A DNA stretch of 64,000 nt from Heliocidaris tuberculata (GCA_025618425.1 CM046835.1:21348393-21412392), one strand, 5' to 3'. Counted from the first letter of the stretch, positions 45,559-57,541 are shown. Notes: a model not told the origin generated them from the letters alone. Numbers and translations are program-made.

Positions 45559-47882
45559 AATAATACCTATAACTTGTGTGTCTATGGCAAAATGGGTAAT
45601 TTGAACTTTGAAAGCCATTTTCACCCTGAAGACGACCGTTAAAACGTTTGAGCTACCCGAACCTTTTTTGTGTAGAATTTTCTGCTCTTTCATGTGAATC
45701 AAGTCCCAAGTCTCTAGCACCCCGCAAACTGAAGTTAGGGCTCATTTTCAGGGTCCGAAAAGGGCATTTTTCACCCCAAAATCACTGAATGAAGCGTAGA
45801 TGACGTCATAATGATGTCATGAACCTCAAATTTTCACCGTCAACACTTCTTATCAGTCCTCATTACTGTGTCGAATTTGAAAAAGATTCATGGTTTCGTT
45901 TTTGAGTTATTGCCCCCGTAAAAAGAGGGGGGGGGGTCAAAAAAGGAAAAAATGAATAATAAAAAAAAAACGAATTGAGCTCTGAATCTGATTTTTGGTG
46001 TGCATAATATTTGGTCGAAATGTGATGGACGAGGCAAAATTCAGAAAGATTTACGTCCTCTTTTGGGAGTTATTGGGGGTGTCATCTTTCATATTTGCAG
46101 GGGCACTGACGAGCGAACGTGTGCGCACGCGCGCGTCTAAATCTCTGGGATTGACCGGATTGATATCAGCTTCAATCATGCCAAATATGAATGAGAAATG
46201 ACATTTCGTTATGAACATATGACCATAAGTTGAATTTCACAAAATGGCGCCTGCATGACGTCACAATAACCTGATGACCTTGAAAAAGATGTGGGAACTT
46301 GACCTTATTAGGACTGATGACTGACGAAAATATGAAGAAAATTGACTGAGCCGATTTGGAGAAATCGGGATAACGAACTGGACGATTTGATATTGCAGGA
46401 CATGTGGGAGATTATCCCCTTAGCTTTAATACACGACAGGGAATGAGATTGTACACAAACTACTGCACACTACTTTCCAATAGACATAACACGCAAAATT
46501 AGGCATTTTATTACATTGTTTGTGATGGTTTATGTTATAATAGACGAAGAAGATGGTAAAATGGAAGCCCCCCCCCCCCCCAAACAAAAAAAAAGTGAAA
46601 AAAAAAAAAAAAAAATGGTCCCACCGGGAATCGATCCGGGGGTCGCCGGAATGGAAGGCAAGTGCTTTACCAATGGACCAAAATATTTCCAATAGAGATA
46701 ACAGGTAAACGAAATACGGGATTCTGAAATCACATTTTGTAGTGAAAAAATGGGCATGATCCCGACATCTGATCAAAAATTGGAGGGCACACTTGTAAAA
46801 GCTTATAGTCTCAGCTATAACATATTAAAATTTGGAAGAAAATCGAGCAGAAATTACAAAGATACTGCTCAAAGAAGACGGGAAAGTAGAATCAAGATTT
46901 GAGAAAAAGTCATGTCCCATAGAGAATACACGCAAAATGAGAAAAATTGACATACCTCCTTTATTCGCAAAAATACGCCATGATGCCTTTGTCAAAATGA
47001 AAAATCGTGATAACTGATCTTGTAGAGAATTGTCTCAGCTACATCATATCCAAATTTGGGCGAAAAATGACCAATATTAAAGGAGTTATAGTCAAATTTG
47101 CATAAATTTGATGATGTCATTTTTGAAAAAATGAAATTTTGAGTTTAGACGCCATGTTGATGACTTTACTATATAATTAAGGCTCAAATTACCCATGAAA
47201 TTATATCTATGATTCCTCCTCTACCCAAATATGAAAAAAAATTAGGGGGTCAACGGACTATTTAAAGGGCTAGAGTTATTTTTGTAGAGGCATGTTTTTA
47301 CGACTTTTTACACTATTTTGCCCATTGACGCACGCGCAGAGTTTAAAGTTTGACGCGCGCGTGTGGCCTTAGGGAATGTCGAGAATGCCTGTAAATGGTT
47401 GGAAATTGTCAAGAATAGTGTCAGGAACACAAACCATGCGAAAAAACGGCGTTTTTACACTCTGTACGCGCTGCGCGCGTGCATAACGCTGCACGGACGC
47501 GCACGGACGGAAATTTTTGAAATGCTTGAAATGACCTGAAACGTACTCTCGTTTGATCCTTGGATGATTTTGAGCAGTTTTAAATTTTGACGCACGCGTA
47601 CGCGCGCGTCATGACCTCTGGATGACTTTTGACGACATGACCTGATGACCCATGACCTGAAGTTAATGTCATGTATATATGGACAATTTTTGATGATTGG
47701 TTATGAAGATATGATTGATAATGTGATTTGACAAAATGGCGCCTGGATGACGTCACGATGACCTGTTGACCTTGATATGTAAACGGGAACATGTCCTCAT
47801 GGGATGACATCACTGACGAAAATTTGACGAAAATTGATAAAGTACTATTGAAGATTTCGAATGGACAAGGAATGGGGGAAAT
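45559..47882 (+). repeat. Array unit 20 (modules B+E, type II)
   Basis: Near-copy of unit 12 (see its private variants), 13.37 kb away; the neighbouring short units 11 and 19 also correspond, so the duplicated block is at least 3.4 kb. Confidence 0.87.
46616..46680 (-). pseudogene. tRNA-Gly-like sequence, copy 12 (type II)
   Basis: Same sequence as copy 7; the flanking C-run and A-runs differ only in length. Confidence 0.6.
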
Positions 47883-48027
47883 AAAAATAAATAAATAAAT
47901 ATAGAAAGAAAATTCGGACGAATATAAAAGGTGATCTGTCGATTACGACAGACCACCTAATAAATAAATATAGAAAGAAAATTCGGACGAATATAAAAGG
48001 TGATCTGTCGATTGCGACAGACCACCT
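47883..48027 (+). repeat. HP-B hairpin minisatellite, 2 copies
   Basis: One ATTA-loop copy followed by one ATTG-loop copy, the same order as the last two copies at 43102-43302. Confidence 0.88.
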
Positions 48028-50351
48028 AATAATACCTATAACGTGTGTGTCTATGGCAAAATGGGTAATTTGAACTTTGAAAGCCATTTTCACCCTGAAG
48101 ACGACCGTTAAAACGTTTGAGCTACATGAACCTTTTTTGTGTAGAATTTTCTGCTCTTTCATGTGAATCAAGTCCCAAGTCTCTAGCACCCCGCAAACTG
48201 AAGTTAGGGTTCATTTTCAGGGTCCGAAAAGGGCATTTTTCACCCCAAAATCACTGAATGAAGCGTAGATGACGTCATAATGACGTCATGAACCTCAAAT
48301 TTTCACCGTCAACACTTCTTATCAGTCCTCATTACTGTGTCGAATTTGAAAAAGATTCATGGTTTCATTTTTGAGTTATTGCCCCCGTAAAAAGAGGGGG
48401 GGGGTCAAAAAAGGAAAAAATGAATAATAAAAAAAAAACGAATTGAGCTCTGAATCTGATTTTTGGTGTGCATGATATTTGGTCGAAATGTGATGGACGA
48501 GGCAAAATTCAGAAAGATTTACGTCCTCTTTTGGGAGTTATTGGGGGTGTCATCTTTCATATTTGCGGGGGCACTGACGAGCGAAGGTGTGCGCACGCGC
48601 ACGTCTAAATCTCTGGGATTGACCGGATTGATATCAGCTTCAATCATGCCAGATATGAATGAGAAATGACATTTCGTTATGAACATATGACCATAAGTTG
48701 ATTTTCACAAAATGGCGCCTGGATGACGTCACAATAACCTGATGACCTTGAAAAAGATGTGGGAACTTGACCTTATTAGGACTGATGACTGACGAAAATA
48801 TGAAGAAAATTGACTGAGCCGATTTGGAGAAATCGGGATAACGAACTGGACGATTTGGTATTGCAGGACATGTGGGAGATTATCCCCTTAGCTTTAATAC
48901 ACGACAGGGAATGAGATTGTACACAAACTACTGCACACTATTTTCCAATAGACATAACACGCAAAATTAGGCAGTTTATTACATTGTTTGTGATGGTTTA
49001 TGTTATTATAGACGAAGAAGATGGTAAAATGAAAGGCAAAAAAAAAAAAAAAAAGTGAAAAAAAAAAAAAAAAAAAGATGGTCCCACCGGGAATCGATCC
49101 GGGGGTCGCCGGAATGGAAGGCAAGTGCTTTACCAATGGACCAAAATATTTCCAATAGAGATAACACGTAAACGAAATACGGGATTCTGAAATCACATTT
49201 TGGAGTGAAAAAATGGGCATGATCCCGACATCTGATCAAAAATTGGAGGTCACACTTGTGAAAGCTTTTAGTCTCAGCTATAACATATTAAAATTTGGAA
49301 GAAAACCGAGCAGAAATTACAAAGATACTGCTCAAAGAAGACGGGAATGTAGAATCAAGATTTGAGAAAAAGTCATCTCCCATAGAGAATACACGCAAAA
49401 TGAGAAAAATTGACATACCTCCTTTATTCGCAAAAATACACCATGATTCCTTTGTCAAAATGAAAAATCGTGGAACTGATCTTGTAGAGAATTGTCTCAG
49501 CTACAACATATCCAAATTTGGGCGAAAAATCACCAATATTAAAGGAGTTATAGTCAAATTTGCATAAATTTGATGACGTCATTTTTGAAAAAATGAAATT
49601 TTGAGTTTAGACGCCATTTTAATGACTTTGTAATATAATTAAGGCTCAAATTACCCATGAAATTATATCTATGATTCCTCCTCTACCCAAATATGAAAAA
49701 AAATTAGGGGGTCAACGGACTATTTAAAGGGCTAGAGTTATTTTTGTAGAGGCATGTTTTTACGACTTTTTACACTATTTTGCCCATTGACGCGCGCGCG
49801 GATTTTAAAGTTTGACGCGCGCGTGTGGCCTTATGGAATGTCGAGAATGCCTGTAAATGGTTGGAAATTGTCAAGAATAGTGTCAGGAACACAAACCATG
49901 CGAAAAAACGGCGTTTTTACACTCTTTACGCGCTGCGCACGCGCATAACGCGCGCACGGACGCGCACGGACGGAAATTTTTAAAATGCTTGAAATGACCT
50001 GAAACGTACTCTCGTTTGATCCTTGGATGATTTTGAGCATTTTTAAAATTTGACGCGCGCGTACGTGCCCGTCATGACCTCTGAATGACCTTTGATGACA
50101 TGACCTGATGACCCATGACATGAAGTTAATGTCATGTAAATATGAACGATTTGTGATGATTGGTTATGAAGATATGATTGATAATGTGATTTGACAAAAT
50201 GGCGCCTGGATGACGTCACGATGACCTGTTGACCTTGATATGTAAACGGGAACATGTCCTCATGGGATGACATCACTGACGAAAATTTGACGAAAATTGA
50301 TACTGGACTTTTGAAGATTTCGAATGGACAAGGAATGGGGGAAATAAAAAT
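48028..50351 (+). repeat. Array unit 21 (modules B+E, type II)
   Basis: Full unit, closest to unit 4 at 5041-7333, but it retains the GTGTCAGGAACACAAACC segment that unit 4 lacks. Module E has GCGCACGTCT where other units have GCGCGCGTCT. Confidence 0.86.
49079..49143 (-). pseudogene. tRNA-Gly-like sequence, copy 13 (type II)
   Basis: Loop CTTCCAT, B box GGATCGATTCC. A C is inserted between GGGACCA and the T-run (ACCATCTTTT on the minus strand). Confidence 0.6.
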
Positions 50352-50410
50352 AAATGAAAGAAAATTCGGACGAATATAAAAGGTGATCTGTCGATTGCGA
50401 CAGACCACCT
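50352..50410 (+). repeat. HP-B hairpin, single copy
   Basis: One ATTG-loop inverted repeat, its last base followed directly by AACTAGAAATTTAATTCG. HP-B and HP-A are joined with only 1-2 bases lost from each. Confidence 0.88.
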
Positions 50411-51294
50411 AACTAGAAATTTAATTCGTCACTGAAGACGAATTAGGTGGTCTGTCTTGAACTGGTAAATTCTTATGTAAGATTATGATGATTGGGCAAG
50501 ATAGTGATCATGATAGGGTCGACGACAATGATAAGATGGCCATATATATGACAGTGAAATTGACCATCCGAAATATGAAAGAGAAATGACATTTCGTTAT
50601 GAACATACATGACCATACATGACAATAAGTTGATTTTTAGAAAATGGCACCTGGATAAAGTTATAATTACATCATGACCTTGTTGTTTTCACAGCATAAT
50701 TCTCCTACCAACACTCATGTCTGTGCCAACTTTCATAAAGATTCAAGATTCCGTTTTTAAGTAATCAGCCCCGCAAAAAAAGGTGGTGTTGGGTGGTTTT
50801 CGGATAATTAGTATGAGATTTTCCATTTTTTCATCTGGCATTGGGTGAAAAAATGGGAGATTTTCAACGAATCTTTGAGTTGGAAGTAAAATGGACATGC
50901 ATTTCCTACAAGTTTCCACCATTGGTTTTGTTCTTGAAGGCAGGATGGACGAGAAATTAAGGAAAAGATGGACAAGAAAACGACGTCTACACTTAAAAAA
51001 AACAAAAACAAAAAAAACAAAAAAAAAACATGACCTTTCATGACATGACATGATGACCCATGACGTGAAGTTAATGTCATGTAAATATGGATGATTTTTC
51101 ATGATTGGTTATGAAGATATGATTGAAAATGTGATTTTACAAAATGGCGCCTGGATGACGTCACGATGACCTGTTGACTTTGAAATGCAAACGGGAACAT
51201 GACCTCATAGCATGACATGACTCATGAAAATTTCATGAAAATTGATGCAGTACCTTCAAAGATCTCGAATGGACAAGAAATGGGGGAAATAAAA
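50411..51294 (+). repeat. Array unit 22 (HP-A, module C, truncated)
   Basis: HP-A at 50422-50456, module C to an A/C-rich tract (about 50994-51028), then a jump into a diverged core 2 (CATGACCTTTCATGACATG) that matches 53440-53714 and not the ordinary core 2. tRNA and CpG blocks are missing. Confidence 0.8.
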
Positions 51295-51304
51295 ATAAGA
51301 AATA

Positions 51305-51336
<32 letters not shown>

Positions 51337-51385
51337 AAATTCGTACGAATACAAAAGGTGATCTGTCGATTACGACAGACCACCT
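51295..51385 (+). repeat. (GAAA)n plus HP-B, single copy
   Basis: A (GAAA)n microsatellite of about 40 bp (from 51299) grows out of the usual AAAGAAAG spacer, followed by ATTCGTACGAAT and one ATTA-loop inverted repeat. Confidence 0.88.
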
Positions 51386-53714
51386 AATAATACCTATAAC
51401 GTGTGTGTCTATGGCAAAATGGGTAATTTGAACTTTGGAAGCCATTTTCACCCTGAAAACGACCGTTAAAACGTTTGAGCTATGCGAAACTTCCTTGTGT
51501 AGAATTTTATGCTCTTTCATGTGAATCAAGTCCCAAGTCTCTAGCACCCCGCAAACTGAAGTTAGGGCTCATTTTCAGGGTCCGAAAAGGGCATTTTTCA
51601 CCCCAAAATCACTAAATGAAGCGTAGATGACGTCATAATGACGTCATGAACCTCAAATTTTCACCGTCAACACTTCTTATCAGTCCTCATTACTGTGTCG
51701 AATTTGAAAAAGATTCATGGTTTCGTTTTTGAGTTATTGCCCCCGTAAAAAGAGGGGGGGGGGTCAAAAAAGGAAAAAATGAATAATAAAAAAAAACGAA
51801 TTGAGCTGTGAATCTGATTTTTGGTGTGCATGATATTTGGTCGAAATGTGATGGACGAGGCAAAATTCAGAAAGATTTACGTCCTCTTTTGGGAGTTATT
51901 GGGGGTGTCATCTTTCATATTTGCGGGGGCACTGACGAGCGAAGGTGTGCGCACGCGCACGTCTAAATCTCTGGGATTGACCGGATTGATATCAGCTTCA
52001 ATCATGCCAAATATGAATGAGAAATGACATTTCGTTATGAACATATGACCATAAGTTGATTTTCACAAAATGGCGCCTGGATGACGTCACAATAACCTGA
52101 TGACCTTGAAAAAGATGTGGGAACTTGACCTTATTAGGACTGATGACTGACGAAAATATGAAGAAAATTGACTGAGCCGATTTGGAGAAATCGGGATAAC
52201 GAACTGGACGATTTGGTATTGCAGGACATGTGGGAGATTATCCCCTTAGCTTTAATACACGACAGGGAATGAGATTGTACACAAACTACTGCACACTATT
52301 TTCCAATAGACATAACACGCAAAATTAGGCAGTTTATTACATTGTTTGTGATGGTTTATGTTATAATAGACGAAGAAGATGGTAAAATGAAAGGCAAAAA
52401 AAAAAAAAAAAAAGTGAAAAAAAAAAAAAAAAAAAAATGGTCCCACCGGGAATCGATCCGGGGGTCGCCGGAATGGAAGGCAAGTGCTTTACCAATGGAC
52501 CAAAATATTTCCAATAGAGATAACACGTAAACGAAATACGGGATTCTGAAATCACATTTTGTAGTGAAAAAATGGGCATGATCCCGACATCTGATCAAAA
52601 ATTGGAGGGCACACTGGTGAAAGCTTTTAGTCTCAGCTATAACATATTAAAATTTGGAAGAAAACCGAGCAGAAATTACAAAGATACTGCTCAAAGAAGA
52701 CGGGAATGTAGAATCAAGATTTGAGAAAAAGTCATCTCCCATAGAGAATACACGCAAAATGAGAAAAATTGACATACCTCCTTTATTCGCAAAAATACAC
52801 CATGATTCCTTTGTCAAAATGAAAAATCGTGGAACTAATCTTGTAGAGAATTGTCTCAGCTACAACATATCCAAATTTGGGCGAAAAATGACCAATATTA
52901 AAGGAGTTATAGTCAAATTTGAATAATTTTGATGACGTCATTTTTGAAAAAATGAAATTTTGAGTTCAGACGCCATTTTGATGACGTCATAATAGAATTG
53001 AGGGTCAAATGAGATATGAAATTATATCTACACTTCATACACTATTCAAATATGAAAAAAAAATTGGGGGTCAATGGACTATTTAAAGAGCTACAATGAA
53101 TTTTGTATAGGCATGTTTTTGGCCGTTTTTACGTTATAAGCCCCTTAGACGCGCGCACGGATTTTGAACTTTGAGGCGCGCGTACGACCTTATCGTCAGT
53201 TGTAATTGATTCTAAATTGATGGAAAATGTCAAGAATAGTCTAAGGATTGCAAATCAAGCGAAAAAACGGCGTTTTTACGTTATTTAGGACTTGCACGCG
53301 CGCAAAACGCGCGCGCGGGCGCTTACGCACGGAAATTTTTGAAATGCTTAAAATAACCTAAAACGTACTCTCCTTTGGTCATTGGGTGATTTTGAGCATT
53401 TTTAAATTTTGACGCGCGCGTACGCGCATGTCATGACCTCGACATGACCTTTCATGACATGACATGATGACCCATGACGTGAAGTTAATGTCATGTAAAT
53501 ATGGATGATTTTTCATGATTGGTTATGAAGATATGATTGAAAATGTGATTTTACAAAATGGCGCCTGGATGACGTCACGATGACCTGTTGACTTTGAAAT
53601 GCAAACGGGAACATGACTTCATAGCATGACATGACTCATGAAAATTTCATGAAAATTGATGCAGTACCTTCAAAGATCTCGAATGGACAAGAAATGGGGG
53701 AAATAAAAATAAGA
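51386..53714 (+). repeat. Array unit 23 (modules B+E, type II, diverged right half)
   Basis: Left half like unit 21. From about 52960 the sequence diverges (ATGACGTCATAATAGAATTG, CGCGCGGGCGCTTACGC) through core 2. It is the array's last unit, so this is the right border. Confidence 0.85.
52438..52502 (-). pseudogene. tRNA-Gly-like sequence, copy 14 (type II)
   Basis: Standard type II. A box TGGTCCATTGG, loop CTTCCAT, B box GGATCGATTCC; T-runs split by TCAC. Confidence 0.6.
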
Positions 53715-53775
53715 AATAAAGAAAGAAAATTCGTACGAATACAAAAGGTGATCTGTCGATTACGACAGACCACCT
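53715..53775 (+). repeat. HP-B hairpin, single copy, right array border
   Basis: ATTCGTACGAAT plus one ATTA-loop inverted repeat ending exactly at 53775. Array similarity stops there, so the array ends at the hairpin. Confidence 0.9.
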
Positions 53776-53996
53776 AATTACAAAGATTATAGTAGCGTCA
53801 CGTGTAAGATATCCTCTATCTAACCTGAGCTGAGTTTCCAATGGGGCAATTCTACGGAAAATTAATTCACCTGCCAAAAATCAAGAATTTGTGAATAACT
53901 CCAGAAATAATTATGCTACCATGACTTAATTATGTAGTATCAAATTGGAGAGCTTAACAAGCCCTTTAATTTGACTGGTATATCGATAGGATTCAA
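53776..53996 (+). repeat. Direct repeat R1, left copy
   Basis: 221 bp from AATTACAAAGATTATAG to TATCGATAGGATTCAA; recurs at 55465-55679 with a few substitutions and a small deletion. It abuts the array border. Confidence 0.9.
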
Positions 53997-54079
53997 TACC
54001 ATGATTATGTGTCAAGATACACTGTCTTTTTAGAAATATCCGTTGCTTCAGGAGCTGCAGAACGTCTGGCTCGGACAAT
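53997..54079 (+). repeat. Direct repeat R2, left copy
   Basis: TACCATGATTATG through CTCGGACAAT; recurs at 54355-54431 with a short deletion and several substitutions. Confidence 0.85.
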
Positions 54080-54354
54080 TGCTACTCTGCCTGCAGTTCT
54101 CTTCCTTCCTCTTTCCTCCTAGTTCCCTATCCTTTTCCCTCTCTTAAAGTTATTTCATTCTAAATACGTAACTTTGTCTTATATTGTACTGTGCGAACAA
54201 ATGTTAAATGTCCACAAAACCGATGGAAGAAGATAAATGTTAATATGAATTGAATTGAAAAATAGACCATAGATTGTACGTTTGCATTGTGACAAAAAAT
54301 GCAAACATCCGTCCTCTCTTCCTTGTTTCAGGTCGTTAACAGAAAATTATTCAG
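54080..54354. other. Non-coding stretch between R2 copies
   Basis: CT-rich then AT-rich sequence with no ORF of note and no recognised element. The ATTGAATTGAA region near 54249 precedes a possible AATAGACC tail. Confidence 0.4.
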
Positions 54355-54431
54355 TACCATGATTATGAGTCAAGATCTTTTTTAGAAATATCCATTGCTT
54401 TAGGCGCTGCAGAACGTCGGGCTCGGACAAT
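54355..54431 (+). repeat. Direct repeat R2, right copy
   Basis: Shorter copy of 53997-54079; followed by a G-run (about 54439-54451). Confidence 0.85.
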
Positions 54432-55464
54432 GGAAGTGGGGGGGGGGGGGGTGGTGGCACCTTTTGTTTGGCGGACAAAAGGTGCCCCATTTTCATAGTG
54501 AGAGCTCGACGTTCCGCCGCCTCTGCATTGATTACACCTGACCTACCGTGAATTTCGAGGTCACATACCAAAAATGTAGAAAACAAAATTTCAATGTTGA
54601 AAAAAAAAAAAAAAACGAACCAGGAACTGGAATAAGTTTTTCGAAGTCCCTCTCCCATGCAGACATGAGTTCATGAGTTCATTGTAATTTTTAAACGGCG
54701 TTGTTCCTTGCTACTTCAAACAGCAGTTACCATAACTGTATCAACACAGATAGTGTATTGAGAGGATTGCGACTTCTCAAATATAGCTTCATTTATTGAT
54801 ATGCTGGGATTATTTTAGTAGTCCGACAACCCACTAGAAAGAAATGATTAAGCACAGGACAGCCATCCAAGAAAAATGGAAACATTTGCTTTCTTTTTAC
54901 CCCCACTCCTTTCTAATCTTTCGACGTGGATAGTGGATACGTTACTGGCTCTTGTTTGGCAGACAAAATGATACCAAAAGCAATGATGAAAAGGCTGTAA
55001 CAAAAGAGCTATTTTCAATCAAGCTCGAAAAGGGGATCAAAGTAGGCCTACAAGAAAGTACACCTTTGACAATAATGACTCATATTCAAGATTTTTTACT
55101 TCACAAATGTCCACCTATTTCGGCGTACTGCAAATACCAAAATGACATTATCTCTGCAATATATATATACGGGCATAGTGGTGAAGAAAAATGAATAGGC
55201 CTAACAATGATACCCAGATGTAATAACGAACCTAAACAAGAGCGTTATTTCAATCAAACTATATATATAAAAAAACAAAACAAACAAAAACAAAACTCAC
55301 TGCACACGAAAATAAACCATTGACAGAGGTAACGCATTTTATAGGGTCTCATTTCGGACCCCCACCCCAAACATGTACTAATCTTCCCAAAATCACATCA
55401 TCATAACAAATGGGGCATCATTCAAATGGAAAATAGATAGGCTTTCCAGATGAGAACAAATACA
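54432..55464. other. Non-coding stretch inside R1 pair
   Basis: Contains a G-run, an A-run (54600-54615), an (AT) tract near 55159 and AC-rich sequence near 55275. Reading frames are short and unremarkable. Confidence 0.4.
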
Positions 55465-55679
55465 AATTACAAAGATTATAGTAGCGTCACATGCAAGATA
55501 TCATCTATCTAACCTGACTTTCCAAAGGGGCAATTCTACGGAAAATTAATTCACCTGCCAAAAATCAAGAATTTGTGATAACTCCAGAAATAATTATGCT
55601 ACCATGACATAATTATGTAGTATCAAATTGGACAGCGTAACAAGCCCTTTAATTTGAATGGTATATCGATCGGATTCAA
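55465..55679 (+). repeat. Direct repeat R1, right copy
   Basis: 215 bp; same ends as 53776-53996. The lower identity compared with array units suggests it is older than the array expansions. Confidence 0.9.
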
Positions 55680-56382
55680 GTACATTTAAGGGCAAAGTGT
55701 GGCTACAATATATTTGGGGCAATTAAACATCCAATCTTTGGGTCTCATTATTCACACCACAAGCATTTCAGATTTGATTATTTTTAAGTGTAAATGGTGA
55801 TGAATTGAACAAAGATTACTGATATGGCATGAGCCATTGTATACATTAAAGCAAAGTTATTGGGGTTTAAAAACCGGACAAATGTGTCATGCCCGTTACG
55901 CACAAGCGTCATGTCCGATATGCCACTTTTTAGCTCTGACAAGAAAGTGTGTAGTCTAATCGTTTTACAAACTATATCTATGTTTAGCTTATGAATATAA
56001 GCTTCTGTTGATTCCTGCAATAGACTCACTGAACCCCAACACTCACAGATTTTTCAAACTATTCACAGGAGTGAAAAATCCTTGTTCATTATTTTTATGT
56101 CATATCCTTAACGGTTACAAAGATTCCATTTTCTCTTCACCTATTCAGTGAATACTCAAATTTTGCTGTGAATGTCCCTGATAGTCAAACATGTCTGATT
56201 CACCTACTAAAAAAAAACTCGGGAAAAGAAACCTTCCAAACAATGATATACAAAAGGTATTGCACGATCAGACTTTAATTTTGCCGCGCATCCGCGCGCA
56301 AATTTTCTAATTTTCACTACTTCATGTAACCGTGGAGAAACTAGTGTTAATAAAAAGGTGTTAAAAGAAACCCATGAAGAGT
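55680..56382. other. AT-rich intergenic sequence
   Basis: No coding frame with recognisable domains, no RNA gene and no clear repeat seen. Confidence 0.4.
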
Positions 56383-56383
56383 A

Positions 56384-56414
<31 letters not shown>
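56383..56414 (+). repeat. (CT)n(TA)n microsatellite
   Basis: CT dinucleotides for about 23 bp followed by TATATATATA. Confidence 0.95.
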
Positions 56415-56415
<1 letters not shown>

Positions 56416-56927
56416 TACCCTTCATTTGAAATGACGCCATTAAAAAAACGTTCTGAACAAACATAATTCAATGCAAAGTTTGAGTTTTATATTTATTATT
56501 TTTTTTTTCTTCTCTATTTTACATCTTATATTAGTGTTTATGTGTTACATTATTTTGCTTTATATCTTCTCTCCTCAATTTGCTGTTATGTAGGATATAA
56601 TTTACCATTTATTAATTTACCAATTTGCCATAATCATTTTGCCGTTTTCCATATGATCTTTAATTCCATTTTCTGTTCATGATATCGATATGTATACTTA
56701 CTTAAGTTCAAATTACCATCATATCTTTATAAATGCTATAATGATCGGGGGGGGGGGGATGGGGCACAGTCCCCCCACTTTTTCAAGTATCCCAAAAGTG
56801 CCCCTTTTCATAACTGATAAGTTCCCTTTTTTTACCATCTGATGAGTGCCCCTTTTAACCTCAGAAATTAGGGCCCCCCTTTCGTTTTTCTGATAAGCGC
56901 GACATGGGCAGATATTGGTGTGTGGGC

Positions 56928-56928
<1 letters not shown>
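56415..56928. other. AT-rich sequence with a G-run and C-rich debris
   Basis: A G-run (about 56748-56758) is followed by GGGGCACAGTCCCCCC and repeated GTGCCCCTTTT words (56799-56860), resembling the interior of the C-rich hAT-like elements at 21032, but no intact ends are visible. Confidence 0.4.

Positions 56929-57001
<73 letters not shown>
56929..57001 (+). repeat. (TG)n(TA)n microsatellite
   Basis: TG run to about 56953 followed by about 48 bp of TA. It could extrude cruciforms; TG part could adopt Z-DNA. Confidence 0.95.
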
Positions 57002-57005
<4 letters not shown>

Positions 57006-57124
57006 GATATATATAGTTATAAATGTATAAACTCCCCAAAAGAGCCATTATACATATAGCTCCAAAATAATTAGAGAGGCTTCATGAAATACATTCGCCT
57101 ACTGATATCAGCACAATAGTGAGG

Positions 57125-57541
57125 CAGTGGCGCAGGGCGTAGGAGGGGCAAAATCCTCTAAATTATAGAAGAATGAGCAGTGCCCCTAAATTGTAAAAGG
57201 AACGAGGACTTTTTTTTCTAAAATTTTTCCAAAGCTCACTCGCTACGCCCGCTCGCATTTACTATTATTTTCTTATTAAGAAAATCGCTGTATATAATTC
57301 AACACCCGTTGCCTTCAGCGTCAGAAATAGATCTTTTTTTTTTTTTTTTTGCTCGCTTGCAAATGAATAATCAGACCATTACACTCAACTGCAAAGTAGT
57401 TTTTTTATCTGTACCATGATAAGATAGAAACAATAGCGTGTCGAAAATTATCCTCTCTTGTGTATTGATCAGAATGTACTAGTATACTAATGCCTCAAAG
57501 TGGTATTTTCCGCCTTGTTTTCACCATCCGGGCAATTTCAC
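57125..57541 (+). other. Possible hAT-like left end and AT-rich sequence
   Basis: CAGTGGCGCAGGGCGTAGG (57125-57143) resembles hAT-like ends, and 57228-57257 has the GCTCACTCGCTACGCCCGC type of sequence seen in such relics. No matching target duplication was found at the candidate right end GCCCCTG (59071-59077). Confidence 0.3.

Larger units (their letters stand above)
25140..53775 (+). repeat. Complex tandem array, right part
   Basis: About 28.6 kb of head-to-tail units in the same orientation as the left array. Ten of the 14 tRNA-like copies and ten of 12 HP-B loci are here. The first unit is only a core tail (to 25332), and the last (51386-53714) is clearly more diverged in its centre, so both borders of this block lie in the window. 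Confidence 0.92.

Noticed and set aside
54952..56464. Short frames in the sparse region (81-85 codons at 54952, 55784, 56207)
   Set aside because: No domain, compositional or conservation support. The one at 56207 translates a CT/TA microsatellite.
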